Assembly (NCBI RefSeq): GCF_014705655.1 | Contig: NZ_JACXIY010000026.1 | Location: 62,001 to 126,000, forward strand | Reading direction: 5' to 3' | Length of the DNA: 64,000 nt | Source of the DNA: Paenibacillus arenilitoris | GTDB lineage: Bacteria; Bacillota; Bacilli; Paenibacillales; Paenibacillaceae | Shown here: positions 1 through 8,729 of the stretch, piece after piece | Position numbering within the stretch: the first letter of the stretch is position 1 | How the letters are laid out: the number at the start of each line of letters is the position of its first letter | Made by a program: the position numbers and the translations under genes | The notes under the pieces: model-generated | What the model saw: the letters and a program-made list of their open reading frames with translations, nothing else | What the model was told of the DNA's origin: nothing | Databases searched by the model: none

Positions 1-187
1 TCCAACGCCGGCAATGTCCAAGAAAAGCGAACTTCTCAAAAAGATGGAAAACGAAACCTTTTTGAAAATTATTTACGGAAGCTCGCCGATTGAATCATTT
101 GATACATTCGTTGAGCAATGGAAGAAAGCGGGCGGCGATGAAATTACGAAAGAAGTAAATGAGTGGTACGCGTCTGTGATCGAATAA
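1..187 (+). CDS. Extracellular solute-binding lipoprotein of carbohydrate ABC importer 1, C-terminal part only
   Basis: The frame is open from the window edge to TAA at 185-187, about 61 residues. The visible tail (WKKAGGDEITKEVNEWY) has the charged helical ending typical of LplA-type binding proteins, where the last helix precedes a stop directly upstream of the permease genes. The neighbours confirm the role: two permeases follow on the same strand after a hairpin. The binding protein would capture an oligosaccharide outside the membrane and deliver it to the two permeases. The signal peptide and ligand-binding lobes lie outside the window, so substrate cannot be judged here. Confidence 0.85.
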   Translation, partial: PTPAMSKKSELLKKMENETFLKIIYGSSPIESFDTFVEQWKKAGGDEITKEVNEWYASVIE

Positions 188-196
188 TGCCGAATG

Positions 197-232
197 ACGG
201 ACCTTGAGGGAGGAGCCTCTTTCAAGGTCCGT
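197..232 (+). terminator. Intercistronic hairpin between binding protein 1 and its permease
   Basis: An 11-bp perfect stem (ACGGACCTTGA at 197-207 with TCAAGGTCCGT at 222-232) and 14-nt loop lie just after the binding-protein stop. No strong T-run follows, so it is more likely a partial terminator or 3' mRNA stabiliser that lets the binding protein be made in excess over the permeases. The upstream ATG at 204 lies inside this stem, which argues against it as the permease start. Confidence 0.65.
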
Positions 233-266
233 CTGTATTCGCAATCTACATGGGGGTGTGAGAAGG

Positions 267-1184
267 ATGTCAGTCCGTACGGAAGGGAAGAAACAGTCGA
301 GGTTCATCAAGGATTTGCCGATTCATTTATTTATTTTGCCATCGATTATTCTGCTGCTCATTTTTAACTACATGCCAATGGCGGGGATCATTCTTGCTTT
401 TCAAGACTATAAGCCGCGACTCGGGTTGTTCCATTCGCCGTGGGTCGGCTTGGAGCATTTCCGTTACCTGTTTACGTATCCGGACAGCAAGCAGGTCATT
501 TGGAATACGTTTCTAATTGCCTCTTTAAAAATAGTTGCCAATACCGTCATCCCGATTGGATTTGCATTGCTGCTCAATGAAATCCGCTTACTTGTTTTTA
601 AACGGTCCGTGCAGACGCTCGTATATTTACCCCATTTTTTGTCCTGGGTCATATTGGGGGGGATCTTGACCGATCTGCTCTCCAATAAAGGATTAGCGAA
701 TCAAGCGTTAGGCTGGCTTGGGATTCCGTCTATCTATTTCCTAGGGGATGGCGATTGGTTCCGGTTCACCTTAATTGTCAGCGATGTCTGGAAGGAGTTT
801 GGTTTCTCTACGATTGTATACCTTGCCGCTCTTACCGGCGTAAACCAATCCTTATATGAGGCGGCCGAGATCGATGGAGCCGGGCGTTGGAAGCAAACGC
901 TCAACATCACTCTTCCGGCGCTCATTCCGGTTATTGTCGTCATTATGACCCTTTCCCTCGGCAATATTCTGAACGCGGGATTTGATCAAATCTTCAATTT
1001 GTATAACCCATTGGTCTACCGTGAGGGAGACATTATCGATACGTTTGTATATCGCGTGGGCTTAATGAACGGATCGTTCAGCTTTGCGACTGCTGTAGGG
1101 TTGTTTAAGTCGGTCGTCAGCTTTATTTTGATCGTCGTCTCCTACACGATTGCCTATCGATGGGGGAATTATCGGATTTTTTAA
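267..1184 (+). CDS. Carbohydrate ABC importer 1, LplB-type permease
   Basis: Integral membrane subunit of about 305 residues that forms half of the translocation pore. It opens with a short cytoplasmic basic segment, then hydrophobic segments (first one about residues 15-40), and carries the EAA loop that docks the ATPase (YEAAEIDGAGRWKQ, about residues 195-210). Length and layout match LplB/YtcO-family permeases. ATG 267 is chosen over the in-frame ATG 204 because 204 lies in the hairpin and GGGGGTG sits about 8 nt upstream of 267. It is followed after 16 nt by the second permease. No ATPase gene is near. Substrate unknown; the context of fucosidase and YesM/YesN suggests a plant hemicellulose oligosaccharide (inference). 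Confidence 0.9.
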   Translation: MSVRTEGKKQSRFIKDLPIHLFILPSIILLLIFNYMPMAGIILAFQDYKPRLGLFHSPWVGLEHFRYLFTYPDSKQVIWNTFLIASLKIVANTVIPIGFALLLNEIRLLVFKRSVQTLVYLPHFLSWVILGGILTDLLSNKGLANQALGWLGIPSIYFLGDGDWFRFTLIVSDVWKEFGFSTIVYLAALTGVNQSLYEAAEIDGAGRWKQTLNITLPALIPVIVVIMTLSLGNILNAGFDQIFNLYNPLVYREGDIIDTFVYRVGLMNGSFSFATAVGLFKSVVSFILIVVSYTIAYRWGNYRIF

Positions 1185-1200
1185 GAAGGAGTGAACAATT

Positions 1201-2070
1201 GTGTATCGTAAAACAATGCCGTATAAAATATTTAATGGCTGCAATATTCTATTTCTAGGTTTAATGGCATTGCTGTGCATTCTGCCGCTCATACATGTTC
1301 TCGCCGTATCGTTCAGCTCCAGCGCGGCGGCAACGGCCAATATCGTGACGCTTTGGCCGGTCGATTTTACCTTTGTGGCCTATCAAAAAACATTTGATAA
1401 TCCCTTGTTTCTGAATTCCCTTGTTTACGCTGTTGCGCGAACGGTGTCGGGAACCTTGCTGACGATGTTGCTGACGATATCGGCGGCCTATGGATTGTCC
1501 AAGTCCTTCCCGGGAAGAACGGCATATTCCTGGATCATTGTATTTACGATGTTGTTTAACGGCGGTTTGATCCCATCGTACATGGTCGTTACGAATCTGC
1601 AATTAACCAATACGCTCTGGGCACTTATTCTGCCCTCGGCCGTGAGCGTATTCAATACAATTCTAATGATGCAATTTTTCCGCGCCATTCCCAAAGAGCT
1701 GGTAGAGGCGTCATCGATCGACGGAGCCGGTTATTTCCGGGTACTAATCAGTATCTTTCTGCCGTTATCGCTTCCATCCATTGCAACCTTATCTTTGTTC
1801 TCGATGGTCGGGCACTGGAACTCTTGGTTCGACGGGCTTCTGTATATAACCGACTACCGTAAATACCCTCTGGCTACTTTCTTGCAAACCATCATCCAGA
1901 GCGGCGATATGCGCAATACGAGCATCGATCCGTCGGAGCTGGCGGCTTTATCCGAGCGCACGATCCGTTCAGCCCAAATCTTTATTGGAGCGCTGCCGAT
2001 CCTGCTAGTCTATCCGTTCCTGCAAAAGTACTTCGTGAGCGGTACAACGATGGGCGCCGTAAAGGAATAG
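1201..2070 (+). CDS. Carbohydrate ABC importer 1, LplC/YtcP-type permease
   Basis: Second membrane subunit, 289 residues, of the same importer. It starts with GTG at 1201, preceded by AAGGAG at 1186-1191, a 9-nt gap. It has about six membrane segments, an EAA-type loop (VEASSIDGAGYFR), and the family's characteristic ending (YPFLQKYFVSGTTMGAVKE), which recurs almost unchanged in the four other LplC-type permeases of this window. It works with the 267-1184 subunit as a heterodimer. The next gene, a sensor kinase, follows after 72 nt without a visible terminator, so kinase and regulator may be co-transcribed with the importer. Confidence 0.92.
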   Translation: MYRKTMPYKIFNGCNILFLGLMALLCILPLIHVLAVSFSSSAAATANIVTLWPVDFTFVAYQKTFDNPLFLNSLVYAVARTVSGTLLTMLLTISAAYGLSKSFPGRTAYSWIIVFTMLFNGGLIPSYMVVTNLQLTNTLWALILPSAVSVFNTILMMQFFRAIPKELVEASSIDGAGYFRVLISIFLPLSLPSIATLSLFSMVGHWNSWFDGLLYITDYRKYPLATFLQTIIQSGDMRNTSIDPSELAALSERTIRSAQIFIGALPILLVYPFLQKYFVSGTTMGAVKE

Positions 2071-2142
2071 ACACTTGTCATTCGATTCACGAAAGCTATA
2101 CATGCGTGGTACCATTTAGGGAAACGGCAGGGGGATGAAGGA

Positions 2143-3870
2143 TTGAAGCATACATTGTTTAGAAAAATACTTCTGACGTTAAGCCTGTTTCTTGTTGTGG
2201 TATTGCTTCTGTATAGCTATTCCAACGCCATGCACGAAAAGCTTATCAAAAAACAAATCAGGGATTCTTCCACGGACCAATTGTCCTTCTTCGCGGATCA
2301 GGTTAATCGTACGGTCTTGCAGTTGGAGACGTTCTCCAAAATTATTCTTCGGGATCCGAATGTGATTGAGTTTCCCGCCTTGCCGCTTCTGGATGACGAG
2401 TATGAGATCATGAGTAAAAAGTCGACCATTCTGGAAAAATTGATCCTGCAAAGCACATCCGCCGTATGGGCGAACTACATCACCGTATATGCACCTGAAA
2501 TCGGTCAAACAATATCGACAACCGTCGAATCGGCGACCGGCACCGGCAACGAGGAATTGGAAATGCTGGCTCGGAAAAATTGGAATTATCGTCTCTCGAA
2601 TGGAAATACAGGCGAAGGCGAGTTCGTTCATATCAGTGTGGAGCCTTACAATATGACCGAGAATATCAATCAAGCAAACACTGTCGTGGAGATACGATTC
2701 TCGGCCCGTAATATAGTAGAGATGCTCAATCGGTTCAACGAAGAAGGAAGAGGAAATCCATTGTTCTACCAGCGCGGATATCCATCCATCACCAACAGCA
2801 CGTTCGACCAGCGTCTGCTAGCTGAGGTGAATCAGTACATGGACAATAGTCTTCTCCGGGAGAGAGGGGATGAGGTCGTACACTTTCAGGACGTCACTTA
2901 TTTGATCACGTATACGGAAATTTCCAGCCTGCAAAGTTACGTCGTAAATCTGGTGCCGATAGACGAAATTATGAAGCCGATTCGATTAAATAATTACTAT
3001 GTGTATGGCTCCATCTGCCTCATGCTGATCGTTAGCATTATCGTCTCCTGGATTATTTATCTGAATCTCCAAGTTCCGTTGCGGGCGCTCGTGAAAGGCG
3101 TTCAACGAATAAAGCGAGGTCAATACGGCATGCTCGTGGATGTTCCCGTCAAAAATGAGTTTCAGTTCATTATTGCGCGCTTTAATGAGATGTCCTTCGA
3201 AATCCAGGAGCTTGTTGAGAATGTGCTCGAGGAAAAAATAAGAGCCGGCGAAGCGGAGCTTAAGCAGCTTCAATCTCAAATAAACCCTCATTTTCTATAT
3301 AACAGCTTAACCTATATGGTTAATATGACGAAGATGGATCGGAAGGAAGCCGCCTTGCAAATGGGCTATCATCTGGCCGATTTCTACAGATACGCGACCA
3401 GGGTTGAACAGCAGGAAGTCATGCTTGCGGATGAAATCAAGACGGCCCGCGATTATTTGAGCATACATTGCCTCCGCCTCGAACGGATGAGGTATGACAT
3501 TACGATTGACGAATCCATGAATGCCCTTCCCATGCCGCGCTTGATCCTGCAGCCAATTGTCGAGAATGCGCTGATACATGGAATTGAACAAATGGCCGGA
3601 GAAGCCGTTATCACCATTTCCGCTTCCCGCGTAGACGATTGCTTCCGACTTATCGTGGAAGATAACGGGGGGAAATTGACAGAGCCGCAGGTGCAAGAGT
3701 TGCGGAATCTGCTTATGAACGCTTATCCAATTGAACAGACTGGCTGCGGATTGTCGAATGTACACCGCAGATTGCAGCTTCGATTCGGAAGAGACGCGGG
3801 CTTAAGCTTGTCCCTATCCCCTTCCAATGGGCTGATTGTGGAGTTGAAATGGAAATGGGAGGGGCCCTGA
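2143..3870 (+). CDS. YesM-type sensor histidine kinase
   Basis: Membrane sensor kinase, 575 residues, TTG start at 2143 with GGGGG about 8 nt upstream. Order: membrane segment about 7-28, extracellular sensor about 29-285, second membrane segment about 287-308, HAMP about 309-362, His_kinase dimerisation region with phospho-acceptor His383 in the sequence SQINPHFLYNS, then a HATPase_c domain with N-box (PIVENALIHGIE), a VEDNGG box and a GCGLSNVHRRL box. This is the LytS/YesM class, whose members in Firmicutes sense oligosaccharides, often through a neighbouring binding protein. It overlaps or abuts the YesN-type regulator downstream, its evident partner. The ligand is probably the sugar carried by importer 1 (inference). 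Confidence 0.93.
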   Translation: MKHTLFRKILLTLSLFLVVVLLLYSYSNAMHEKLIKKQIRDSSTDQLSFFADQVNRTVLQLETFSKIILRDPNVIEFPALPLLDDEYEIMSKKSTILEKLILQSTSAVWANYITVYAPEIGQTISTTVESATGTGNEELEMLARKNWNYRLSNGNTGEGEFVHISVEPYNMTENINQANTVVEIRFSARNIVEMLNRFNEEGRGNPLFYQRGYPSITNSTFDQRLLAEVNQYMDNSLLRERGDEVVHFQDVTYLITYTEISSLQSYVVNLVPIDEIMKPIRLNNYYVYGSICLMLIVSIIVSWIIYLNLQVPLRALVKGVQRIKRGQYGMLVDVPVKNEFQFIIARFNEMSFEIQELVENVLEEKIRAGEAELKQLQSQINPHFLYNSLTYMVNMTKMDRKEAALQMGYHLADFYRYATRVEQQEVMLADEIKTARDYLSIHCLRLERMRYDITIDESMNALPMPRLILQPIVENALIHGIEQMAGEAVITISASRVDDCFRLIVEDNGGKLTEPQVQELRNLLMNAYPIEQTGCGLSNVHRRLQLRFGRDAGLSLSLSPSNGLIVELKWKWEGP

Positions 3871-3872
3871 TC

Positions 3873-5456
3873 GTGACTAGATTGCTAATCGTAGACGACG
3901 AGAATTATTTGGTTGAAAGCATGCTGAGCAGCATTCCATGGGAGATGTCAGGTGTCACGGATGTCGCAGGCGCTTATTCGGCTAATGAGGCATTAGCGTT
4001 GCTTGAGGAAGATGACTTCGATATCGTGATTACGGACGTAAAAATGCCGGAAATGGACGGTCTGGAATTAACGGCCGCCATAAAAAAAAGATGGAAATAC
4101 GTAAAATGCATTTTGCTGTCCGGATATGCGGAATTTGAGTTAGTTAAGGCAGGTCTTCAGCATGAAGCAAGCGACTACTTGTTAAAGCCTGTCCGCGATG
4201 AAGTGTTATTGGCACGAGTCAAAGAACTGGCGGCCGTTCAGCAGAGGGAGAAGGAACAAGAGCGGGCGTATCTGGATTCCAAAGCTTTTCTGCATCAAAG
4301 CGTGCCGTTACTGCGCTTGAAACTGCTGAATGATCTGATATTTGGAAATCATCCATCCCAGAAGCAATTATCGGAACAGATGTTACGATATGAAATCGGC
4401 ATTCGGATCGGCGATTATGTGTCTATTCTTCTCATACGGATCGAGCACGAAGCACAGGAACCGAAAGGGACAGACGACAAGCTTATGACCTTCGCGGTAA
4501 CCAATATTTTGGAGGAGCTTCTTGCAGAGGGATATGAACAATGGGCTGGTGAGGATTTATACGGTCATTTATTGTTTGTCGTTAAACAGAAGGAGATAGT
4601 TGCGGAGACGGAGTCTCTTGCCCAAATTGCCGATCATTTGCTAAGAATCGTAAGGAAGTTGTACAAGCTCACGGTATCCGTCATTATATGTCCTCCCGAT
4701 ATTTTTCCCGGCTGCATGCAATCGTCTTATCAACAAGGCGTCGCTTCGTTTCGCCGTTACCTGGGAGAAGAACGGGATACCATTGTTACGATTGGGTCGC
4801 AACACCCGAATCGGGATCCGTCTGTACTTACGTCCCTGCACAGGCTCCCGTTATTTGTGCATTTGCTAGAGGCCGGTCAATGGGATTCAGCCGCAAGTAA
4901 ACTTCAGGAAGTCGTCAACGAATGGCGGCAATTGTTTGACGGGTCTTATGAGCATTTGATGGAAATATACCATAGTCTGTCTGCGGATTTCTTTTATTAT
5001 GTTCTAAAGAACGGTGAAAAAATAACGGATTATCACTTGTTAAGCGGCATTAAGCTTCATACGATAGAGGACTTATATAAATGGGCTTCGGAACTGATCG
5101 CAAGATTGCAATCGGCAATGAATGACGATGTATCGCGACATCGCAGATCGCTCGTGTCACAGGTTCAAATGTACGTACAAGAGAATTTAGGGCACGATTT
5201 ATCCCTCCAGTCCATATCAGAACATGTTCACATGCACCCGGTCCATTTGTCTAAAGTGTACAAAAATGATACCGGCGAAAATATTTCCGATTATGTATTG
5301 CGGTTGCGCATGGAGCAAGCAGTGACGTTGCTGCATAATCGCGAATTGAAAGTCTACGAAATCGCCGAACAAGTTGGATACAAAAATCCGGCCTATTTTA
5401 TCCGTGTGTTCAAGAATCATTTTAACGTAACGCCGCAAGAATATAGAAACGAATAA
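3873..5456 (+). CDS. YesN-type response regulator with AraC DNA-binding domain
   Basis: Cytoplasmic regulator of 527 residues from GTG 3873. An in-frame ATG at 3849 overlaps the kinase, but GGGAGGGG at 3857-3864 fits the GTG start better, and the receiver strand (TRLLIVDDE) begins there. Receiver domain about 1-120 with acidic pair D8-D9, phospho-acceptor D55 (DIVITDVKMPEMDG) and lysine of KP near 105; a long middle region; AraC-type double helix-turn-helix about 425-527. It directly follows its kinase by 2 nt. It is the only AraC-type response regulator within the block that carries the repeated ATGTCT-N15-ATGTCT promoter element, so it is the best candidate for binding it (inference). Confidence 0.93.
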   Translation: MTRLLIVDDENYLVESMLSSIPWEMSGVTDVAGAYSANEALALLEEDDFDIVITDVKMPEMDGLELTAAIKKRWKYVKCILLSGYAEFELVKAGLQHEASDYLLKPVRDEVLLARVKELAAVQQREKEQERAYLDSKAFLHQSVPLLRLKLLNDLIFGNHPSQKQLSEQMLRYEIGIRIGDYVSILLIRIEHEAQEPKGTDDKLMTFAVTNILEELLAEGYEQWAGEDLYGHLLFVVKQKEIVAETESLAQIADHLLRIVRKLYKLTVSVIICPPDIFPGCMQSSYQQGVASFRRYLGEERDTIVTIGSQHPNRDPSVLTSLHRLPLFVHLLEAGQWDSAASKLQEVVNEWRQLFDGSYEHLMEIYHSLSADFFYYVLKNGEKITDYHLLSGIKLHTIEDLYKWASELIARLQSAMNDDVSRHRRSLVSQVQMYVQENLGHDLSLQSISEHVHMHPVHLSKVYKNDTGENISDYVLRLRMEQAVTLLHNRELKVYEIAEQVGYKNPAYFIRVFKNHFNVTPQEYRNE

Positions 5457-5504
5457 TGAGCTAAGCCATTCAAAAATGCGAAGAAAAAAGGAGTTTGATT
5501 GATT

Positions 5505-6788
5505 ATGTCCATTAAGAAATTGCAAGACGCCGAGCTCGCCTCCATGTTAAAAAGCAGTATTGTATTGAAAAGCAAAGACGGCATCGAGGCTCCGTGGCTG
5601 AACCTGAGCGACGAGGACATGCAATGGTGGCGGGATGCGAAGCTCGGTCTTTTCTTCCATTGGGGACTCTACTCCATACTTGGGCGCGGCGAATGGGCGA
5701 TGTTCAACGAAAAAATTCCCGTAGACGAATATGCGAAGCTGGCGGATGATTTTAATCCTCATGACTGGAATCCGAAGCAGTGGGCCAGTCTGGCTAAGGA
5801 AGCAGGTATGCAGTATTCGGTTATGGTAACCCGCCATCACGACGGCTTTGCGCTCTGGGATAGTCCTGGCAGCTATGGACAATTCGACAGCATGCATTCC
5901 GCCGCGAAACGCGATTTCGTGAAAGATTATTCGGATGCCTTCCGTGACGCCGGACTACGGGTAGGATTGTATTATTCGCCAATGGATTGGCGTTTCCCTG
6001 GATACTTTCAGCCGAAGGAATTGCCTGAAAATGCGGCGTTGATGAAGGATCAATGCTATAAGCAAATCCAGGAGTTGACCACGCGGTTTGGGCAGATCGA
6101 TATTATGTGGTACGATGGAGGCTGGCTGGCTCATAGCGGAACGGATGCAGACGCGGCTTGGTTCTGGGATCCGGTCAAGCTAAACGAATTGGTAAGAAGC
6201 AACCAGCCCAAATGCGTAATCAATCCGCGATCCGGATGGATCGGCGATTTTCAATGCGATGAAGGTTCTCATGAAATTACAGGCAACATCATGCCCATCG
6301 ACTGGGAGAAATGCTTCACAATCGCCTATCACTGGTCTTATGAATATGAGGAAAGAGTCATGCCGCTGGAATCCATCATCAAACTAATGATTGACTGTTT
6401 TGTCCGCGGTGGCAATGTGCTGCTTAACGTTGCCCCTAATCCGAACGGGCAAATACCCGCAAGCCAAGTGAATCGGCTTAAGGAAATTGGAGCATTCATG
6501 AAGAAGAACGGGGAAGCGATTTATGCAACTCAGGCAGGGCCGCTCGAGCCGGTAGACAATGTATATGGAATGACATGCAAAGACAATCGCCTGTATTTAC
6601 ATGTTCAGGATATGCCGGCTTTTGAAACCATGGTGTTACCGGCAATTCAGCAGAAAATCATACAGTGTCAATTGCTTGACGGCACTTCGGTTCCTTTCGA
6701 GCAAAATGAACATGGGATTTCGATCAAGGTTCCTCAAAATAAATGGGAGCCGCTTGATACCGTCGTCAAGTTGGTTGTGGAAAGCTAA
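5505..6788 (+). CDS. GH29 alpha-L-fucosidase
   Basis: Exo-glycosidase of 427 residues that releases terminal alpha-L-fucose with retention. Visible family marks: LFFHWGLYS near residue 50, the HHDGF motif at 111-115, and the catalytic nucleophile Asp204 in DIMWYDGGW. There is no signal peptide, so it acts in the cytoplasm on imported oligosaccharides. ATG 5505 is preferred to TTG 5499 because AAGGAG at 5488-5493 is 11 nt from the ATG and only 5 from the TTG. It follows the response regulator after about 48 nt and is closed by a strong terminator at 6824. Fucosyl xyloglucan side chains are a likely target given GH95, GH43 and GH74 nearby (inference). Confidence 0.92.
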   Translation: MSIKKLQDAELASMLKSSIVLKSKDGIEAPWLNLSDEDMQWWRDAKLGLFFHWGLYSILGRGEWAMFNEKIPVDEYAKLADDFNPHDWNPKQWASLAKEAGMQYSVMVTRHHDGFALWDSPGSYGQFDSMHSAAKRDFVKDYSDAFRDAGLRVGLYYSPMDWRFPGYFQPKELPENAALMKDQCYKQIQELTTRFGQIDIMWYDGGWLAHSGTDADAAWFWDPVKLNELVRSNQPKCVINPRSGWIGDFQCDEGSHEITGNIMPIDWEKCFTIAYHWSYEYEERVMPLESIIKLMIDCFVRGGNVLLNVAPNPNGQIPASQVNRLKEIGAFMKKNGEAIYATQAGPLEPVDNVYGMTCKDNRLYLHVQDMPAFETMVLPAIQQKIIQCQLLDGTSVPFEQNEHGISIKVPQNKWEPLDTVVKLVVES

Positions 6789-6823
6789 ACAGCCTTGAAA
6801 AAGTAAAAGCTTCGAAAAAGATC

Positions 6824-6862
6824 AAATTCCGCGAGCGTAATATAAGCTCGCGGAATTTTTTT
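6824..6862 (+). terminator. Rho-independent terminator after the GH29 gene
   Basis: A 13-bp stem, AAATTCCGCGAGC (6824-6836) with GCTCGCGGAATTT (6846-6858), is followed by a T-run. A closely related hairpin recurs at 14821 after the second binding protein; in both places it is followed by a copy of the 65-bp promoter element. Confidence 0.9.
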
Positions 6863-6888
6863 AGCTAAGCCAGGCGCCTGAAATATAA

Positions 6889-6953
6889 ATGTCTAAATCA
6901 TGCTATTCTATGACTTGAAAATCAAGGTGCTAGCTTATGCCGTGTTTTATAAT
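6889..6953 (+). promoter_or_regulatory. 65-bp repeated promoter element, copy A (before GH43)
   Basis: Half-sites ATGTCT at 6889 and ATGACT at 6910 are 21 bp apart. Between them lies AATCATGCTAT, after them CTTGAAAATCAAG (an inverted repeat) and GG. A -10 box TATAAT is at 6948-6953. The place for a -35 box (around 6925) reads AGGTGC, not a consensus, so an activator is probably needed. Two equal half-sites two helical turns apart, next to the -35 position, is the arrangement expected for AraC-type activators. Confidence 0.75.
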
Positions 6954-7007
6954 CCGAATGGAAGGGCTTCGGCAATATCAAACTTTAGATTGATTAGGAG
7001 TTGTAAC

Positions 7008-8543
7008 ATGATGACGACAAGCAGCACCGCGACGTATAGCAATCCGATAATTTCAGGCTTTTATCCCGACCCGAGCATCTGCCGTGTCGAAGATAATTAT
7101 TATTTGGTAACAAGCTCATTTGGTTATTTCCCCGGAGTTCCTATATTTCATAGCAAGGATCTTGTCAATTGGCGCCAGATCGGACATTGTCTCACTACCG
7201 AGCAGCAATTGCCGCTGGCCAACACCTGGTTATCGGGAGGGATTTACGCGCCGACGATCCGCCATCACGACGGCTGGTTCTATATGGTTACGACGAATGT
7301 GAGCGGGGTCGGCAACTTCTATGTTCGCAGCCAAGGGCCGGAAGGCCCTTGGTCCGAGATGATACCTGTCGCGCAGGGCGGCATCGATCCTTCTCTATTA
7401 TTCGATGAAGATGGCAGCGTATTCTTTCAGTCTACTTATGCGGGCAGTGAAGGCTATGGCATTTATCAATGCGAGATTGACATATCGACCGGGCAAATGC
7501 TGACAGAGAGCCGTCTGATCTGGAAGGGGACGGGCGGAGCGCATCCGGAAGCGCCTCATCTATACAAGATCAATGGGCTTTATTATTTGTTGATTGCCGA
7601 AGGCGGGACGGAATACGGTCATATGGTGACGATTGCGAGAAGCGACGCTCCATACGGACCTTACGAACCATGCCCTCATAACCCGATACTAACCCATAGA
7701 AGCCGGAACAGCAGCATTCATGCAACAGGCCATGCCGATCTGGTACAGGCGCATGACGGCAGCTGGTGGGCGGTTTTCTTGGGCATTAGACCGGTCTCCT
7801 ATCCTTATCGGCATCATTTGGGCAGGGAGACGTTTCTGGCGCCCGTATCATGGACGGCTGACGGCTGGCCCATTATCGGTAATGGGGGAAGCATCGAGAG
7901 CGTCATGGATGCTCCTCGGTTGCCGGAGATCCGGTGGCAGACGAACGCAGCCCGAGATGATTTTGACGATTTAACCTTAAGCTTCGATTGGTTGTTCCTG
8001 CGAAATCCGGATCCGTCATGCTGGTCGCTCAGCGAATCTCCGGGGAATCTTGTATTGCGCGGAAACAAGACGTCGCTGAGCGATTCCGGCGCCCCAGCCT
8101 TTGTAGGCCGTCGTTTGCGCCACTGGTCAAGCAACATCTCCGCCTTGCTGAATTTCGAACCGCAGCACGAAGGCGAGGAAGCCGGACTTACCGTATTTAT
8201 GAACGATAGCTATCATTACGATCTGGCTGTAAAGCGTCAAGAAGGGCGCAAGGTAGTCGTATTCCGGCGTACCGTAGGAACCTTGATAGCAGAGAGAACG
8301 CTGGAGTGCTCGGAGGGCCCTGTCATTCTTAAGGTTGAAGCGCAGCCGGAGTGGTTTCACTTCAAAATTCAGCAGGATTCATCCGATGTTCTTGAAGCGG
8401 GATCCGGAGAAACGCATCTTCTCTCAACGGAAGTTGCTGGCGGCTTTACGGGAGTAGTCATTGCGATGTATGCCGTCTGCGAAACGGGGCAAGGCTCTCC
8501 GGCGTGCTTTGATTGGTTCGAATATGAGCCATTGAACGGATGA
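7008..8543 (+). CDS. GH43 glycosidase (beta-xylosidase / alpha-L-arabinofuranosidase type)
   Basis: Cytoplasmic exo-enzyme of 511 residues. The five-bladed propeller (about 10-320) shows the three family acids: general base Asp21 (FYPDPSI), the pKa-tuning Asp127 (GGIDPSLLFDED) and general acid Glu181 (AHPEAPHLYK). A C-terminal beta-sandwich of the concanavalin-like type found in two-domain GH43 proteins fills about 330-511. ATG 7008 is chosen because TAGGAG lies 7 nt upstream; an in-frame ATG at 6900 falls inside the repeated promoter element and is rejected. No signal peptide. Xylose or arabinose side groups of xyloglucan, or xylan oligomers, are possible substrates; sequence alone does not decide. 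Confidence 0.9.
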   Translation: MMTTSSTATYSNPIISGFYPDPSICRVEDNYYLVTSSFGYFPGVPIFHSKDLVNWRQIGHCLTTEQQLPLANTWLSGGIYAPTIRHHDGWFYMVTTNVSGVGNFYVRSQGPEGPWSEMIPVAQGGIDPSLLFDEDGSVFFQSTYAGSEGYGIYQCEIDISTGQMLTESRLIWKGTGGAHPEAPHLYKINGLYYLLIAEGGTEYGHMVTIARSDAPYGPYEPCPHNPILTHRSRNSSIHATGHADLVQAHDGSWWAVFLGIRPVSYPYRHHLGRETFLAPVSWTADGWPIIGNGGSIESVMDAPRLPEIRWQTNAARDDFDDLTLSFDWLFLRNPDPSCWSLSESPGNLVLRGNKTSLSDSGAPAFVGRRLRHWSSNISALLNFEPQHEGEEAGLTVFMNDSYHYDLAVKRQEGRKVVVFRRTVGTLIAERTLECSEGPVILKVEAQPEWFHFKIQQDSSDVLEAGSGETHLLSTEVAGGFTGVVIAMYAVCETGQGSPACFDWFEYEPLNG

Positions 8544-8585
8544 TGAACAGCTTCTCTCCGGAGAATCGCTTGTTCAGTAGCTTGA

Positions 8586-8617
8586 TACCTCCGGCCGTTA
8601 TGGTTCGGAGGTAATTT
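8586..8617 (+). terminator. Terminator after GH43, dispersed family TACCTCCG...CGGAGGTA
   Basis: Stem TACCTCCG (8586-8593) with CGGAGGTA (8606-8613). Very similar hairpins sit at 12603-12630 and 23203-23232, each time 10-15 bp before a copy of the promoter element. The T-run here is poor. Confidence 0.7.
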
Positions 8618-8624
8618 AATTGAA

Positions 8625-8689
8625 ATGTCTATATCATGCTATTTTATGTCTTGAATATCAAGGTTTACTATCAGTAGTGTTTTTATAAT
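8625..8689 (+). promoter_or_regulatory. 65-bp repeated promoter element, copy B (before importer 2)
   Basis: ATGTCT at 8625 and 8646, exactly 21 bp apart, with ATATCATGCTAT between. CTTGAATATCAAGG follows the second site, and TATAAT lies at 8684-8689. Spacing from first half-site to -10 is the same as in copy A. Drives the importer 2 operon (inference). Confidence 0.78.
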
Positions 8690-8729
8690 TTTACTGGAGA
8701 AGAAGCTTACGAAGCCAGGAGGAGCACAG

